From contig NZ_JAFBCX010000001.1 in NCBI RefSeq assembly GCF_016907955.1, forward strand, positions 434,001 through 498,000: DNA of 64,000 bases. The letters are read 5' to 3'. A program made the translations under genes and the position numbers. How positions within the stretch are numbered: position 1 is the stretch's first letter; every line of letters begins with the position of its first letter. Positions 1 through 8,563 of this stretch are shown here, in pieces. Below the pieces are notes generated by a model. That model did not search any database. It had not been told where the DNA came from and was given only the letters and a program-made list of their open reading frames with translations. Source of the stretch: Lentzea nigeriaca (GTDB taxonomy: Bacteria > Actinomycetota > Actinomycetes > Mycobacteriales > Pseudonocardiaceae).

Positions 1-1867
1 TCACGCGACCGCCGGCTTTCAACGCCACCGCGTGACTTTCCCCAGCGTCGATCGCGATCACGCCGCTCTCGGCCGCCTGCGGAACGTTCATCGGCCAGTC
101 CTCCCGGCTCAGGGCCTTGACGGCGCCTCGCGCCACGGTGAACTGGCGGGACGACTGCGTGGCCTGGGATCCCTTGGTGACGGTGAGCGCGACGGTGTAC
201 CGGCCGGGTGTGGCGAACCTGTGGTCGAACCCGGCTGTCCGCGCGGTCACCTCGGGTGCCGGCTGACCTGACCGCGTGACCGTCCACTCCCACCTGTCCG
301 GCTCACGAGTGGTGTCGGCGCTGAAGTGCACCTGCTCGCCGATCACCGGCTTCGGCCGGCTGACGGCGAGTGCGGTGATCCGCGGCGGCGCTCCCCGCGG
401 CACCACGGTCACCGTGGTTTCCGCCTCTGCTCGCCTTCCCGTGCCGAAGGTGGCGGTCGCGCGGACGGTGAAGACACCCGGCTCGAGCCAGGCGTGCCGG
501 ACAGAGGAGCCGGAGGCGTCGGTTCCGTCGCCGAACGACCATCGGATCATGGCGTCGGCGGCGTGCTCGACCACGAAGGTCAGCTCGAACTCGTCGCCGG
601 CCACACCGCTGTCGCCGGGCTCGACCACGATGGACGCGGCCGGGCTCGAGACCGTCAGGTCCGGCCGGCTGTTCTGGTGGGGTCGCCCCAGCCCGATCCT
701 CTGCTTCTCCTGGCCGGTCTTCCTCACCTCGTCCGCCCGCACGGACCGGTCGGGTGTCGGTGTGGGCTGGTCCGTGGCAGGGTTCTCGGTGTACTTGGTG
801 ATCGTCCGGACTGCGCCCCACAGGTCCAGAACGCCGGCCTTGTTGCCGTTGGGGTCGTTGAAGAAGACGATGCCGTCGCGGGCGATCAGCTCGAACGCGG
901 TCGGCCGCTCGAACAGCGCGCGCTGGGCCACCACGCGCGACGTCGCGAGATCGATGATCGTCGCCTGCCCGGTGGAGTGGTCGGGCACCACCGCGTGATC
1001 GTCGACCTCGACCGGTGCACCGAGATCGGCACCCGCGGAACCCACCTTCACGGGTGTGGCGCAGGTCCCGGTGCCGAACGTGCACGAGATCAGCTCGCCG
1101 CGGGTGCGCACCGCGATCAGCAACCGGGACCGGTCGGCGGAGCCGCTGACGACGACCGCGTCGCCTGCACGGAGATCCGGCCGCAGGGAACGCAGGACAG
1201 CGCCGGTCTCGGGGTCGAGCAGCTCCGCCGTGCCGTGCTCGGGATCCACCAGCGCGGGCAGGCCCTGCGTGATCGAGAGGAGACCGCTCCTGGTCGCCGT
1301 GGCACGGGATCGTCGTCGACCCCGGTCCACCCAGACCAGGTCGCCTGTCGTCTCGTCGATCGCCCACACCCGGCCCCGTCCGTCGGCGACGACGCTGCCC
1401 GGCCTGACCGCGCCGGCCAGGTGCTCGGGTTCGCCCTTCCGCGCGAGCGTGGCGGGATCGACGGCGGCGACCGCTCCACTGTGGACGTCGACAGCGCGCA
1501 GCCCGTCCGGCGAGGGCAGCAGGACCAGGCCGTCGCTCTCCGGGAGCACGGACGCCGGGCCGGAGACCTGTTCGGTCGCGCTGTCGATGCGGCTCAGCGC
1601 ACCGGTCTTCCCGCTCAGGACGACGGCGGCGCCGTCCTGATGAGTCACGCTCAGCGCGGTGCCCGCGGCGGCGACCGGCACGTGGGCCTTCACCTCGGCG
1701 GAAGCACCGTCCACCAGCGTCGCCTCCCCGACAGGGCCGGACGCGAGCCAGACCGCGCCGGAGAGCATTCGCACCTGTGGGGGCTCATAACCCGGCCCCG
1801 CCACCAGAACAGCGGCGGCGATCACGGCGACGGCGCCGAGCGCGACCCTGACGTGTGCCGGTTTCAT
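1..1867 (-). CDS. Secreted PKD and RCC1-repeat protein (3' partial)
   Basis: The frame is open from an ATG at 1867 to the window edge, so the C-terminus is missing. The N-terminus has a hydrophobic stretch (about residues 5-24) that should be a signal peptide or membrane anchor. A middle part with lines such as AIDETTGDLVWVDRG looks like a beta-propeller with ligand-sensing character. A PKD-type domain follows with the motif IRWSFGDGT (near 523-548), then a second Ig-like domain. At the window edge starts an RCC1-type repeat (GVIAIDAGESHAVALKAGG). The start overlaps the stop of the transglutaminase-like gene by 4 bp (ATGA), so it is the last visible gene of the MoxR-DUF58 operon. Function is unknown. 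A surface adhesin or envelope sensor is inference. Confidence 0.75.
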   Translation of the reverse strand, partial: MKPAHVRVALGAVAVIAAAVLVAGPGYEPPQVRMLSGAVWLASGPVGEATLVDGASAEVKAHVPVAAAGTALSVTHQDGAAVVLSGKTGALSRIDSATEQVSGPASVLPESDGLVLLPSPDGLRAVDVHSGAVAAVDPATLARKGEPEHLAGAVRPGSVVADGRGRVWAIDETTGDLVWVDRGRRRSRATATRSGLLSITQGLPALVDPEHGTAELLDPETGAVLRSLRPDLRAGDAVVVSGSADRSRLLIAVRTRGELISCTFGTGTCATPVKVGSAGADLGAPVEVDDHAVVPDHSTGQATIIDLATSRVVAQRALFERPTAFELIARDGIVFFNDPNGNKAGVLDLWGAVRTITKYTENPATDQPTPTPDRSVRADEVRKTGQEKQRIGLGRPHQNSRPDLTVSSPAASIVVEPGDSGVAGDEFELTFVVEHAADAMIRWSFGDGTDASGSSVRHAWLEPGVFTVRATATFGTGRRAEAETTVTVVPRGAPPRITALAVSRPKPVIGEQVHFSADTTREPDRWEWTVTRSGQPAPEVTARTAGFDHRFATPGRYTVALTVTKGSQATQSSRQFTVARGAVKALSREDWPMNVPQAAESGVIAIDAGESHAVALKAGGRV

Positions 1868-4092
1868 CGGTATCGCCCTGTCTCGAGGCTTTCTCCCGCG
1901 TGCCGCCTGCGCCGCGCGACGCTCCACGAGGTCCACAGTGGACGCGGGTCCAGCGCGGCGCGAAGGCGTGCCGCGGACAGGCGACCGGGATAGAGCTCGG
2001 CGTTCAGCCGTGCCACCAGTTCCCAGGCCTCGTCGGCGTCGTGACGGTCGAGGTGCTCCGGCGCGTAGATCGCCTTCGTCGCCAGTTCCGCGGTCGCGGC
2101 GATCGGGTTCGCCGCGCCGCCGAGGCTGCCGCGCACGTGCTGCGCCACCTCGTGGAACGTGAGTGAGACCGGTGGTGAGACACCGCGTTCGACCAGCCGG
2201 TCGAGCTGTTCCTGCCACGCGCCGAGCACCCGCGCCGCGTGATCGGGATCGCGGCGCCGCCGCCTGCGGCGATGAGCCTTGCCGAACACCACGAACCCCG
2301 CCGTGAGCAGCACGAGCAGAACCACCGACGGAACCAGCACCAACGTGCCGTTCAGGACGTTGTCCCAGTGGAACCCCCGCTCGTCCGGCGCATCGGCGGG
2401 CGGTGAGTCCGCCCGCGGCGCGGGCACCGGCGCGGTGGTCGCCGGGGAGGGCTGCGGCGGGACCACGCGGGGTGCCTCCGGCGGTGGGTTCCGCGTGATC
2501 CCGTCATTGGTGCGGGTGGGGTCGTACGCGACCCAGCCGTACCCCGCGAAGTGCACCTCGGGCCACGCGTGGGCGTCGGCGGTGGTGACCTGGAAGACAC
2601 CGTTCTCGGCGGGGCGCAGGCGATAGCCGACCGCGACCCTCGCCGGATACCCCCACATCCTGGCGATCACCGTGAACGCCGCGGCGTACTGCTCGGCGTA
2701 CCCGCCGCCCGCGTCCCCTTCCGCCAGCGCGCGGGCGATGGCGGCGTAGGAATGCCCCGGTGGCCGGTTCGGCCGGTGGTCCAGGGTCAGCAGAGCGGCT
2801 TCGAGGGAGCGGAGACGGTCGCGGGGAAGGGTGCCGTTCTGTTCCGCCACCGACGCGGCCAGCGTGCGCACCGCTTCCGGAACACCGGCGGGAAGCGGTG
2901 GCGAGTGGGTCGTCGTCGTGGTGGCCTGTGCCAGGTCACCGTCCCACACGTAGACCTCGCCGGTGACGTCGTAGCTGAATCCCGCCGAGGTGGGGCCGGT
3001 GCTCACCACCACGCCCGAGCCTGGGTCGAACCCGAACCGCCCACGGGTCTCGCCGGGCCCGTCCAACCGGGACGGCCAGCCGATGACCGGCAGGTACGGG
3101 CCGGCGAGTCCCTGCAGTTCGATGCGCGCCGTCACCGGCTTGCGGTGCTGGAGTGCGGGGTCGACGGTGAGATGGCTTCCCGCCACGCGGTAGGTGTCGG
3201 TAGCGGTCCACGTGGTGCCGTCGAACGTGTCCAGCGCGGCGGTGCGCACCCGGTCGACGGGCATGGCGCCGTCGGGGCCCATCCGCACGGTGAACAACGG
3301 GCGGGGCGGGGACTCGTTGAGCTGTTTCTTCAGCAGGGACAGCGGGGTGAGGGCGTCGGTGCTCGCGACCGGTGGGGCGAGCAGGTCACGTGGGTCGAAG
3401 CGGTGTCGGCCGGATGCCAGGGGTGACACCTGGCCGCCTGCCACGCCGAACAGCGCGCTGGCGGCGACCGTCGAGCCCACGACGACGAGGGCGACGACCG
3501 GTCTGGACGACTGGCGTTCGACGCGGACCGTGCCGTCGCCCGTGTGGCGGTGGGTGCGGATCGCGATCACGACCAGTGCCGCGGCCAGGAACGCGACGGT
3601 GGCGAGCAGGTGTCCGCCTGCCTGGTTGCCCACGGCGAAGAGGGCGAACAGGAAACCGGCCAGCGACGGTGCGAGCGGTGCCAGAGCGTTCCGCGTGCGC
3701 AGGACGAGCAGAACCGACGAGAACGTCGCGGCCCACACCACCAGGGCCGGTGCCGCGAGCAGTTCGCCCCACGTGTCGGCGGGCGCGGTCACGGTGAGCA
3801 GGCGGTTCCAGCTGCCGCGCAGTCCACTGAGGACGGCGGAGGCGTCGCCGCGGAACACGCCGTAGACCATGACCAGGGTCAGCCCCGCGCCCGCCAGGAT
3901 CGGGGTGACCCAGGCACGCCGGTGGCCCAGCGCGGCCGCCACGCCGCCGGCGAGGCACGCCGCCGCGAGCACGACGAGGTAGTCGTGCGTGGCGAAGAAA
4001 CGGTGGTACACCAGGGCTCCGGCCGCGGACGCCACCATCGCCGGCACCACCTCGGCGAGCCGGGCGTCCGGGGTGAACCTCCGCCAGGTCAT
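1864..4092 (-). CDS. TgpA-like transglutaminase-fold membrane protein
   Basis: This 742-residue protein has about six N-terminal membrane segments (residues 15-215), an extracellular transglutaminase-like core (about 370-520), a Pro-rich linker, another membrane segment near 580 and a cytoplasmic tail with an Arg cluster. That order is the TgpA/DUF3488 architecture. The core keeps the His segment (TTADAHAWPEVHF) and the Asp segment (GYGWVAYDPT). At the place where active members carry the catalytic Cys the sequence reads GGGYAEQYAAAF, so Ala replaces Cys. I infer a non-catalytic binding or scaffold role in the envelope. It overlaps the upstream DUF58 gene by 4 bp and the downstream PKD/RCC1 gene by 4 bp, so all are translationally coupled. 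Confidence 0.85.
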   Translation of the reverse strand: MTWRRFTPDARLAEVVPAMVASAAGALVYHRFFATHDYLVVLAAACLAGGVAAALGHRRAWVTPILAGAGLTLVMVYGVFRGDASAVLSGLRGSWNRLLTVTAPADTWGELLAAPALVVWAATFSSVLLVLRTRNALAPLAPSLAGFLFALFAVGNQAGGHLLATVAFLAAALVVIAIRTHRHTGDGTVRVERQSSRPVVALVVVGSTVAASALFGVAGGQVSPLASGRHRFDPRDLLAPPVASTDALTPLSLLKKQLNESPPRPLFTVRMGPDGAMPVDRVRTAALDTFDGTTWTATDTYRVAGSHLTVDPALQHRKPVTARIELQGLAGPYLPVIGWPSRLDGPGETRGRFGFDPGSGVVVSTGPTSAGFSYDVTGEVYVWDGDLAQATTTTTHSPPLPAGVPEAVRTLAASVAEQNGTLPRDRLRSLEAALLTLDHRPNRPPGHSYAAIARALAEGDAGGGYAEQYAAAFTVIARMWGYPARVAVGYRLRPAENGVFQVTTADAHAWPEVHFAGYGWVAYDPTRTNDGITRNPPPEAPRVVPPQPSPATTAPVPAPRADSPPADAPDERGFHWDNVLNGTLVLVPSVVLLVLLTAGFVVFGKAHRRRRRRRDPDHAARVLGAWQEQLDRLVERGVSPPVSLTFHEVAQHVRGSLGGAANPIAATAELATKAIYAPEHLDRHDADEAWELVARLNAELYPGRLSAARLRAALDPRPLWTSWSVARRRRHAGESLETGRYR

Positions 4093-5237
4093 CGCAGCAC
4101 CAGCCGGTTCCAGCTGGCGGCGAACTGCTCGCTGGTGGGGGCGGCGACCGCGAGCACGCCGCGCGGCCGCGCCGGCAGGGCGGAGTCAGGGGCGACGAGC
4201 TGGGCGAGGTTGACCGAGAGGAACCTGTGGCGCAGCCGCATCAGCAGTTGTGCCGCGTCGGTGCCCACGCGGCCGGTGACGACGGTCAGCGCGACGCCCT
4301 CCGTGTCGGAGACCACGTCCCGCACGAGGTCGGAAAGACCGGCGAGGCCAGGGTCGGTGGCAGCGCAGTCCACTATGGACAGAAGTTCCAGTGCGGTCTC
4401 GCTTGATTCCCTTTCCACACCACGGGTCGTGCGCAGGCGCAGCGGCAGCCCGGATCGTTCGGCGGCGACGCAGAACGACGCGGCGACGCGGACCGCGTCC
4501 TCGAACAGCGAGCCGGGGTAGGGCGCGGAGCTGGTGTCCAGCACGACCAGCTGGCGCGGCTCGTCGGGCACCACCACGTGGCGGGTCATGACCGTGCCGG
4601 TCCGAGCCGTTGCGCCCCAGTGGATGCGTCGCCAGTCGTCGCCGGGCACGTACTCCCGCAGGCTGTGGAACGCCACGCCGCCCAGGGGAGCGCTGCTGAC
4701 CGTCTGGCCTTCCGCGTCCTGGGGGCCGCCGGTCGCGATCGTGGCCAGCAGGTGCACGCGGGGGTAGACGTGCACGACCAGCTCACCGCCGCACGGGCGG
4801 CCGCGGTGCAGCAGACGCAGCGGGTCGGAGTGCCCGAGCCGCACCGGTGGGATCACGTAGCGCCCGCGGCGGGCGACCGGGAGCGGGTAGCCGACCGTGC
4901 AGCTGTGGCCCGCGGCCAGCGCGGGCACCGCGACGGTGGTGCGGTGCCCGCCGACCGTCTCGGCGATCCTCAGCGGAGGGCTGCCGCGCCTGCCCACGTT
5001 CGTCACGGTCAGCGTGGCCTGGGCGGCGCCACCGGCGAACACGCGCCTCGGCCGGACCTCCCGCACCACCGTCAGCCGGGGCGTCGCCACCAGCCAGGCC
5101 ACGGCCACCAGCAGGGCGCCCGCCGCGGCGAGTCCGAGCGTCACCAGTTCGGGATAGTCCGCCCACCCGCCCAGGGCCACGAGGGCCACGGCGGCGCAGG
5201 CCATCGCCGCTCCGGATCTGGTCAGCACAGCGCTCAC
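4089..5237 (-). CDS. DUF58 domain protein
   Basis: This 382-residue protein has two membrane segments near the N-terminus (about 10-55), a beta-rich middle part and the DUF58 signature region YVPGDDWRRIHWGATARTG (about residues 205-225), followed by a von Willebrand A-like half. DUF58 proteins are the standard partners of MoxR ATPases and transglutaminase-like membrane proteins, which is the order found here. I chose the GTG at 5237 because it overlaps the MoxR stop as GTGA and gives a typical length; the open frame continues upstream inside moxR but that part is Arg/Pro-rich antisense-type sequence. The biochemical role of the complex is not settled; envelope stress or cell-shape functions are proposed for relatives. 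Confidence 0.9.
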   Translation of the reverse strand: MSAVLTRSGAAMACAAVALVALGGWADYPELVTLGLAAAGALLVAVAWLVATPRLTVVREVRPRRVFAGGAAQATLTVTNVGRRGSPPLRIAETVGGHRTTVAVPALAAGHSCTVGYPLPVARRGRYVIPPVRLGHSDPLRLLHRGRPCGGELVVHVYPRVHLLATIATGGPQDAEGQTVSSAPLGGVAFHSLREYVPGDDWRRIHWGATARTGTVMTRHVVVPDEPRQLVVLDTSSAPYPGSLFEDAVRVAASFCVAAERSGLPLRLRTTRGVERESSETALELLSIVDCAATDPGLAGLSDLVRDVVSDTEGVALTVVTGRVGTDAAQLLMRLRHRFLSVNLAQLVAPDSALPARPRGVLAVAAPTSEQFAASWNRLVLR

Positions 5238-6190
5238 CGGCCTGCCGGTACCGGCGCGGCGGCCAGGACGTCGGTGAGGACGGATTCGGTGGTGTGGCGC
5301 TGGATCCGGGCTTCCGGAGTGAGCAGCAGGCGGTGGTTGAGGACCGGGACGGCCACGGCCTTGACGTCGTCGGCGGTCACGTAGGGGCGGCCCGCGGCGA
5401 GGGCGTAGGCCTGGGACGCGGTCACCAGGGCGATGCCGCCTCGCGGGCTCACGCCCAGTTCGACGTCGGGGTGGACCCTGGTCGCGCGGACCAGGCGGGC
5501 CACGTACTCGCGGAGGTTGTCGGCCACGCGCTGGTCGCGGACCGCGCGGATCATCAGGCGGAGGTCGTCGAGCTCCATCACGGACTTCAGCTCGTCCGGG
5601 CGGCGGCGCGTGACGCCGTAGGACAGGACGCTCACCTCGTCGGCGAGGTCCTCCGGGTAGCCGATGCTGACGCGCATCATGAACCTGTCGAGCTGCGCCT
5701 CCGGCAGCGCGTAGGTGCCCTGGTGCTCCACCGGGTTCTGGGTGGCGATGCACAGGAACGGGTAGGGCACCGGGATCGGGCGGCCGTCGACGGTCACCTG
5801 GCCCTCCGCCATGACCTCGAGCAGCGCGGACTGGGTTTTCGGTGATGCTCGGTTGATCTCGTCGCCGAGCAGGATGTGGGTGAAGACGGGGCCCTGGCGG
5901 AACTCGAAGCGCGACCGGCCCTGGTCGTAGACCTGCACGCCGGTCACGTCGGACGGCAGCAGGTCGGGGGTGAACTGGATGCGCTTCACCTCCGCGCCCG
6001 CGACCGAGCGGGCGATCGCCTTCGCGAGCGACGTCTTCGCCACGCCCGGTACGTCCTCGATCAGCAGGTGGCCCTCGGCGAGCAGGCACACCAGTGCCAG
6101 CCTGACCACCTCGGGCTTGCCGCGGATGAAGTCCTCGACGTTCGCCGCCAGCGCCTCGAACCTGCGCTGGAAGATCGCGGCATCGGACAC
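5234..6190 (-). CDS. moxR: MoxR-family AAA+ ATPase
   Basis: This 318-residue ATPase has a Walker A in the MoxR form EDVPGVAKTSLAKAIA (about residues 45-60), a Walker B ILLGDEINRA with the MoxR-typical Asn-Arg (about 107-116), sensor 1 in FLCIATQNP and an arginine-finger region LDRFMMRV. The full length and all ATPase residues are present. MoxR proteins act as chaperone-like ATPases on partner proteins with vWA or DUF58 domains; the partner here is the DUF58 protein encoded directly downstream with a 4-bp overlap. The start is GTG with a G-rich ribosome site (GGGGGCG) about 8 bp upstream, at the end of a possible small upstream ORF. Confidence 0.93.
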   Translation of the reverse strand: MSDAAIFQRRFEALAANVEDFIRGKPEVVRLALVCLLAEGHLLIEDVPGVAKTSLAKAIARSVAGAEVKRIQFTPDLLPSDVTGVQVYDQGRSRFEFRQGPVFTHILLGDEINRASPKTQSALLEVMAEGQVTVDGRPIPVPYPFLCIATQNPVEHQGTYALPEAQLDRFMMRVSIGYPEDLADEVSVLSYGVTRRRPDELKSVMELDDLRLMIRAVRDQRVADNLREYVARLVRATRVHPDVELGVSPRGGIALVTASQAYALAAGRPYVTADDVKAVAVPVLNHRLLLTPEARIQRHTTESVLTDVLAAAPVPAGR

Positions 6191-6191
6191 T

Positions 6192-6344
6192 TCATCGCCC
6201 CCATCGTGCGTACATCAGCAGTCGGTCCGGTCGGTCGTGGTTCAGGCAGGCCCAGATGCCGCGGAGGTCGACGCTGGTGACGCGCTCGAAGTTCTCGACG
6301 GGCTCGTCGGCGGCGTCGGTGGGCGGGACCTGGCTGCCTGTCAG
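6192..6344 (-). CDS. Possible 50-residue small protein with CTG start
   Basis: Between the XRE regulator and MoxR lies a frame with strong GC3 coding character that ends in TGA at 6192. It contains the segment FERVTSVDLRGIWACLNHDR. No ATG, GTG or TTG precedes this segment. The only plausible start is a CTG at 6344 that overlaps the regulator stop as CTGA, mirroring the ATGA/GTGA couplings used elsewhere in the window. The product would have no membrane segment or known domain. The stop is 1 bp from the MoxR start codon, so translation of the two would be coupled. The non-standard start keeps confidence low; a decayed gene is the alternative. Confidence 0.35.
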   Translation of the reverse strand: MTGSQVPPTDAADEPVENFERVTSVDLRGIWACLNHDRPDRLLMYARWGR

Positions 6345-7642
6345 TGAATAGGGCTGCGCAGCGCGGCGTTCAGGCGGGGGTGGACCTCGCGGACAGTGGC
6401 GTGGTCGCGTTCGCGGCCGAGCAGGCGGGCCAGGCGTTTGAGGTCCTGCCGGACGGTGGCCGAGTCGACCAGGTCGGCGGCGTCGAGGACCTTCGCGGTC
6501 AGGGTGCTCGCGTGGTCGATGTCGCCTGCCGCGGCGTAGGCGAGGGCGCGGCGGGCACCGAAGCGCGCATGGGTGCGGTGGGCCGTGTCGGGCACCAGGG
6601 ACAGCTGCCGGTCCAGCACGTCGGCCGCTTCGCGCGAGCGGCCGAGGTCGTGCAGGCACCAGGCCGCGACCAGGCTGTTCAGGTCGGCGCCGCTCACGGA
6701 GGCCGAGCCGATCACCATGCCGTTCGACGTGTCGGCCTTGTCGAGCAACGCGGCGGCGCGGTCGAGCGCGCGCCGGCAGTTGTCGTAGTCGCACGCCAGC
6801 GCGTGGCCCTGCGCCTCGCGCAACGCGGCGAGCCCCTGCACCCGCGGCGACGTGCCCGGTGCCGCCTGCGCCCGCTGGGCGAGGTCGATCGTGCCGACGG
6901 CGTCGTCGCGGTAGAGCGTGATCAACGCCTGCCTGATCAGCGAGTACGTGGCGAGCTCGGTGTCGCCGGCCGCGGCACCCATCTCGACGGCGTTGCGGGT
7001 CCACCACATCGCGGCCCTGTCGTCACCGGCCTCCTGTGCCATCCACCCCGCGTACTCGCTGTAGCGCGCGGCCAGCCCGAGCAGCTCCTCGCGGATCGGC
7101 GAGGGCGCGCCGTTCGCCATCCCGCGCAGGGTGTGGGTATGCACCGTGACCATCGGCAGCACCACGCTCGGGCTCGTCGTCTGTCCCAGCTGCCTGACCT
7201 GGGTGAACAACGATCGGAACGCCGCCAGCGTGCCGTCGTGGGCCGCTGCCGCCGAGGCACTGCGCGGCGCCCCCAGCGTCAGCCCCAGCAACGAGGCCGC
7301 GCCTGTCGCGATCGCCTCCCGCCGAGGCATCGGAACCATCCAGCTCGATCCGTCCGGAGCCATGCTCATCACCCACACTTCGCCGTCGCCATCGGCCGCG
7401 ACGGCTGCCGGCGGGCTCGCGGGAGCGGGCTGGTCGACCAGACTGGCCAGACGTCCACCGGCTCCGAGTACCGCGTCACAGCGCCGGGCCAGATCAACAC
7501 CTGGTTGTTTGATGCCAGTCTCGATCTTGCCCAGATAGCCCTTGCTGTAGTGGACCCGCGCCGCGAGGCTCGCCAGCGACAGGCCCGCCGCGGTGCGGAG
7601 GCGCCGCAGTTCCACACCAAAGGCATCCGACTGCTCAGCCAT
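6341..7642 (-). CDS. XRE-family regulator with TPR-like C-terminus
   Basis: This 433-residue protein has an N-terminal helix-turn-helix (residues 8-65; the recognition part reads LSLASLAARVHYSKGYLGKIE) and a long alanine-rich helical C-terminus with the spacing of tetratricopeptide repeats. Such XRE-TPR regulators are very common in filamentous actinomycetes and often act in development or peptide sensing. It is the first gene of the minus-strand block that continues with MoxR and DUF58, with about 150 bp between it and moxR, so co-transcription is possible. The ligand and targets cannot be read from the sequence. Confidence 0.88.
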   Translation of the reverse strand: MAEQSDAFGVELRRLRTAAGLSLASLAARVHYSKGYLGKIETGIKQPGVDLARRCDAVLGAGGRLASLVDQPAPASPPAAVAADGDGEVWVMSMAPDGSSWMVPMPRREAIATGAASLLGLTLGAPRSASAAAAHDGTLAAFRSLFTQVRQLGQTTSPSVVLPMVTVHTHTLRGMANGAPSPIREELLGLAARYSEYAGWMAQEAGDDRAAMWWTRNAVEMGAAAGDTELATYSLIRQALITLYRDDAVGTIDLAQRAQAAPGTSPRVQGLAALREAQGHALACDYDNCRRALDRAAALLDKADTSNGMVIGSASVSGADLNSLVAAWCLHDLGRSREAADVLDRQLSLVPDTAHRTHARFGARRALAYAAAGDIDHASTLTAKVLDAADLVDSATVRQDLKRLARLLGRERDHATVREVHPRLNAALRSPIH

Positions 7643-7848
7643 GAGTCCCGCCCCCAGCCGCCGCTCCAGGCATCGTGTGCACGGCGGCGGACCCCTCAGT
7701 ACCGCCGGGCTGAGCCCGGCGACCAGTGAATCGACCGTTGCAGACTACTGAGCCTCCTGGCCGAAGGCCCAGACCCGAAGCGCCGGTGAGGGCTTGTCGT
7801 CTGGCTGCACGATCCGAGTCTGGAGGGCCCTCCCGCCGATTCCCAGGC

Positions 7849-7884
7849 GTCTCCCGTCGCCTGTGCCGGTGGGAGACGGGAGAC
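7849..7884. other. Perfect 10-bp stem-loop
   Basis: GTCTCCCGTC at 7849-7858 pairs exactly with GACGGGAGAC at 7875-7884 around a 16-nt loop. It lies in the 920-bp stretch between the XRE regulator and the conservon, where I find no convincing long gene. It may be part of the structured leader described at 7964-8142 or an operator. Confidence 0.5.
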
Positions 7885-8039
7885 CCCTGCCATTCCGCGG
7901 CAGGTGGCCTGATGCTGGTCTCACGACGGAGACGCCCAGTGCGTCACGGTCGGGTTCTGGGGGGTGGCAGCAGGACCGGGTTCTACCCAGTGGCTCGAGT
8001 CCTGCTGCCACAGCACCACGCGAATGAGGGGGAAACGAC

Positions 8040-8072
8040 GTGAACAGGGATTGGACAGGTGCGCCCTCCTGA
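8040..8072 (+). CDS. Putative 10-residue leader peptide
   Basis: A GTG at 8040 opens the peptide MNRDWTGAPS, closed by TGA at 8070-8072. The ribosome site GAGGGGG (8026-8032) sits 7 nt upstream and is among the strongest in the window, which is unusual for a random short ORF. The stop codon lies inside the second hairpin of the candidate leader RNA, so a ribosome finishing or stalling here would change which hairpin forms. The single Trp and the Gly-Ala-Pro-Ser end do not point clearly to an amino-acid attenuator. Function is inference. Confidence 0.4.
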   Translation: MNRDWTGAPS

Positions 8073-8099
8073 GGCGCCTTGACCTCGCTCAACCTGTGC

Positions 8100-8142
8100 G
8101 GGCGCTGTGGTCGTCGGGGCGACCACAGCGCCCGTCTCTTTT
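8100..8142 (+). terminator. Intrinsic terminator
   Basis: GGGCGCTGTGGTCG (8100-8113) pairs perfectly with CGACCACAGCGCCC (8120-8133) around a 6-nt loop and is followed by GTCTCTTTT. It would stop plus-strand transcription coming from the 7.7-8.0 kb region before the conservon. Confidence 0.75.
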
Positions 8143-8501
8143 CGCCCAAGGCCTGAGCTCGGCACGACTCCCACCACTGGGTTCACGCAGGTTGTCACCG
8201 CGAATTTACGAATAACTTATGGTGACGGAAAGCGACGATTGGCCCCACTCCGCTCTCCGCTTAGAAGACTCCTCACGTTCTGTCAAGTGCGCGCCAATAA
8301 CCAGTGCGTTTGTCGGGTTCGGTTCGAGAAAGACCTGTCGGGTCCAGGCCGCCCGCAATGACCTTCCGTGACCGATCTACCTGCGAGAGTGCGTTCGCGC
8401 ACCACAACACCGGTTCACCGGCTGGGACCGGAACCGGGGGCGGGGGTGTTGCGGTGGTCATCAGACTGAGTAGTCTCTACGGGCCCCCAAGATCATCGCT
8501 G

Positions 8502-8531
8502 TTGATCATCTCGATCGCGCGATGCTATCTT
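8502..8531 (+). promoter_or_regulatory. Possible promoter of the conservon
   Basis: TTGATC (8502-8507) and TATCTT (8526-8531) are spaced by 18 bp and resemble -35 and -10 boxes. A transcript starting just downstream would exclude the ATG at 8522 and agrees with the GTG start at 8564. The 8143-8500 stretch also holds an AT-richer segment around 8200-8225 and an inverted repeat AGACT/AGTCT at 8463-8476; I see no gene there. Confidence 0.4.
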
Positions 8532-8563
8532 TCCGTCGCCAATTCGCGTGGTCGTGGAGCGTT

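Larger units (their letters stand above)
7964..8142 (+). ncRNA. Candidate structured leader RNA ending in a terminator
   Basis: Three hairpins follow each other. The first is a perfect 13-bp stem (7964-7976 with 7999-8011). The second is made of ACAGGT 8055-8060 with ACCTGT 8092-8097 and an inner GCGCC/GGCGC pair. The third is a perfect 14-bp stem followed by a U-rich run (8100-8142), a typical intrinsic terminator. A 10-codon ORF with an ideal ribosome site lies between the first and second hairpins. This layout fits transcription attenuation in front of the conservon or a free-standing small RNA. I could not match it to an RNA family that I know, and no promoter is clear upstream. Confidence 0.45.

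Noticed and set aside
303..1367. 354-residue minus-strand frame inside the PKD/RCC1 gene
   Set aside because: Composition is Arg/Gly/Ala-rich as expected of an out-of-frame reading, while another minus-strand frame gives clear PKD and RCC1 motifs.
8040..8072. Tryptophan attenuator
   Set aside because: The leader peptide has only one Trp and no trp gene follows.
8023..8215. Longer open frame overlapping the hairpin region at 8 kb
   Set aside because: It is Arg/Leu-rich, runs through the perfect terminator stem and has no ribosome site, unlike the 10-codon ORF.
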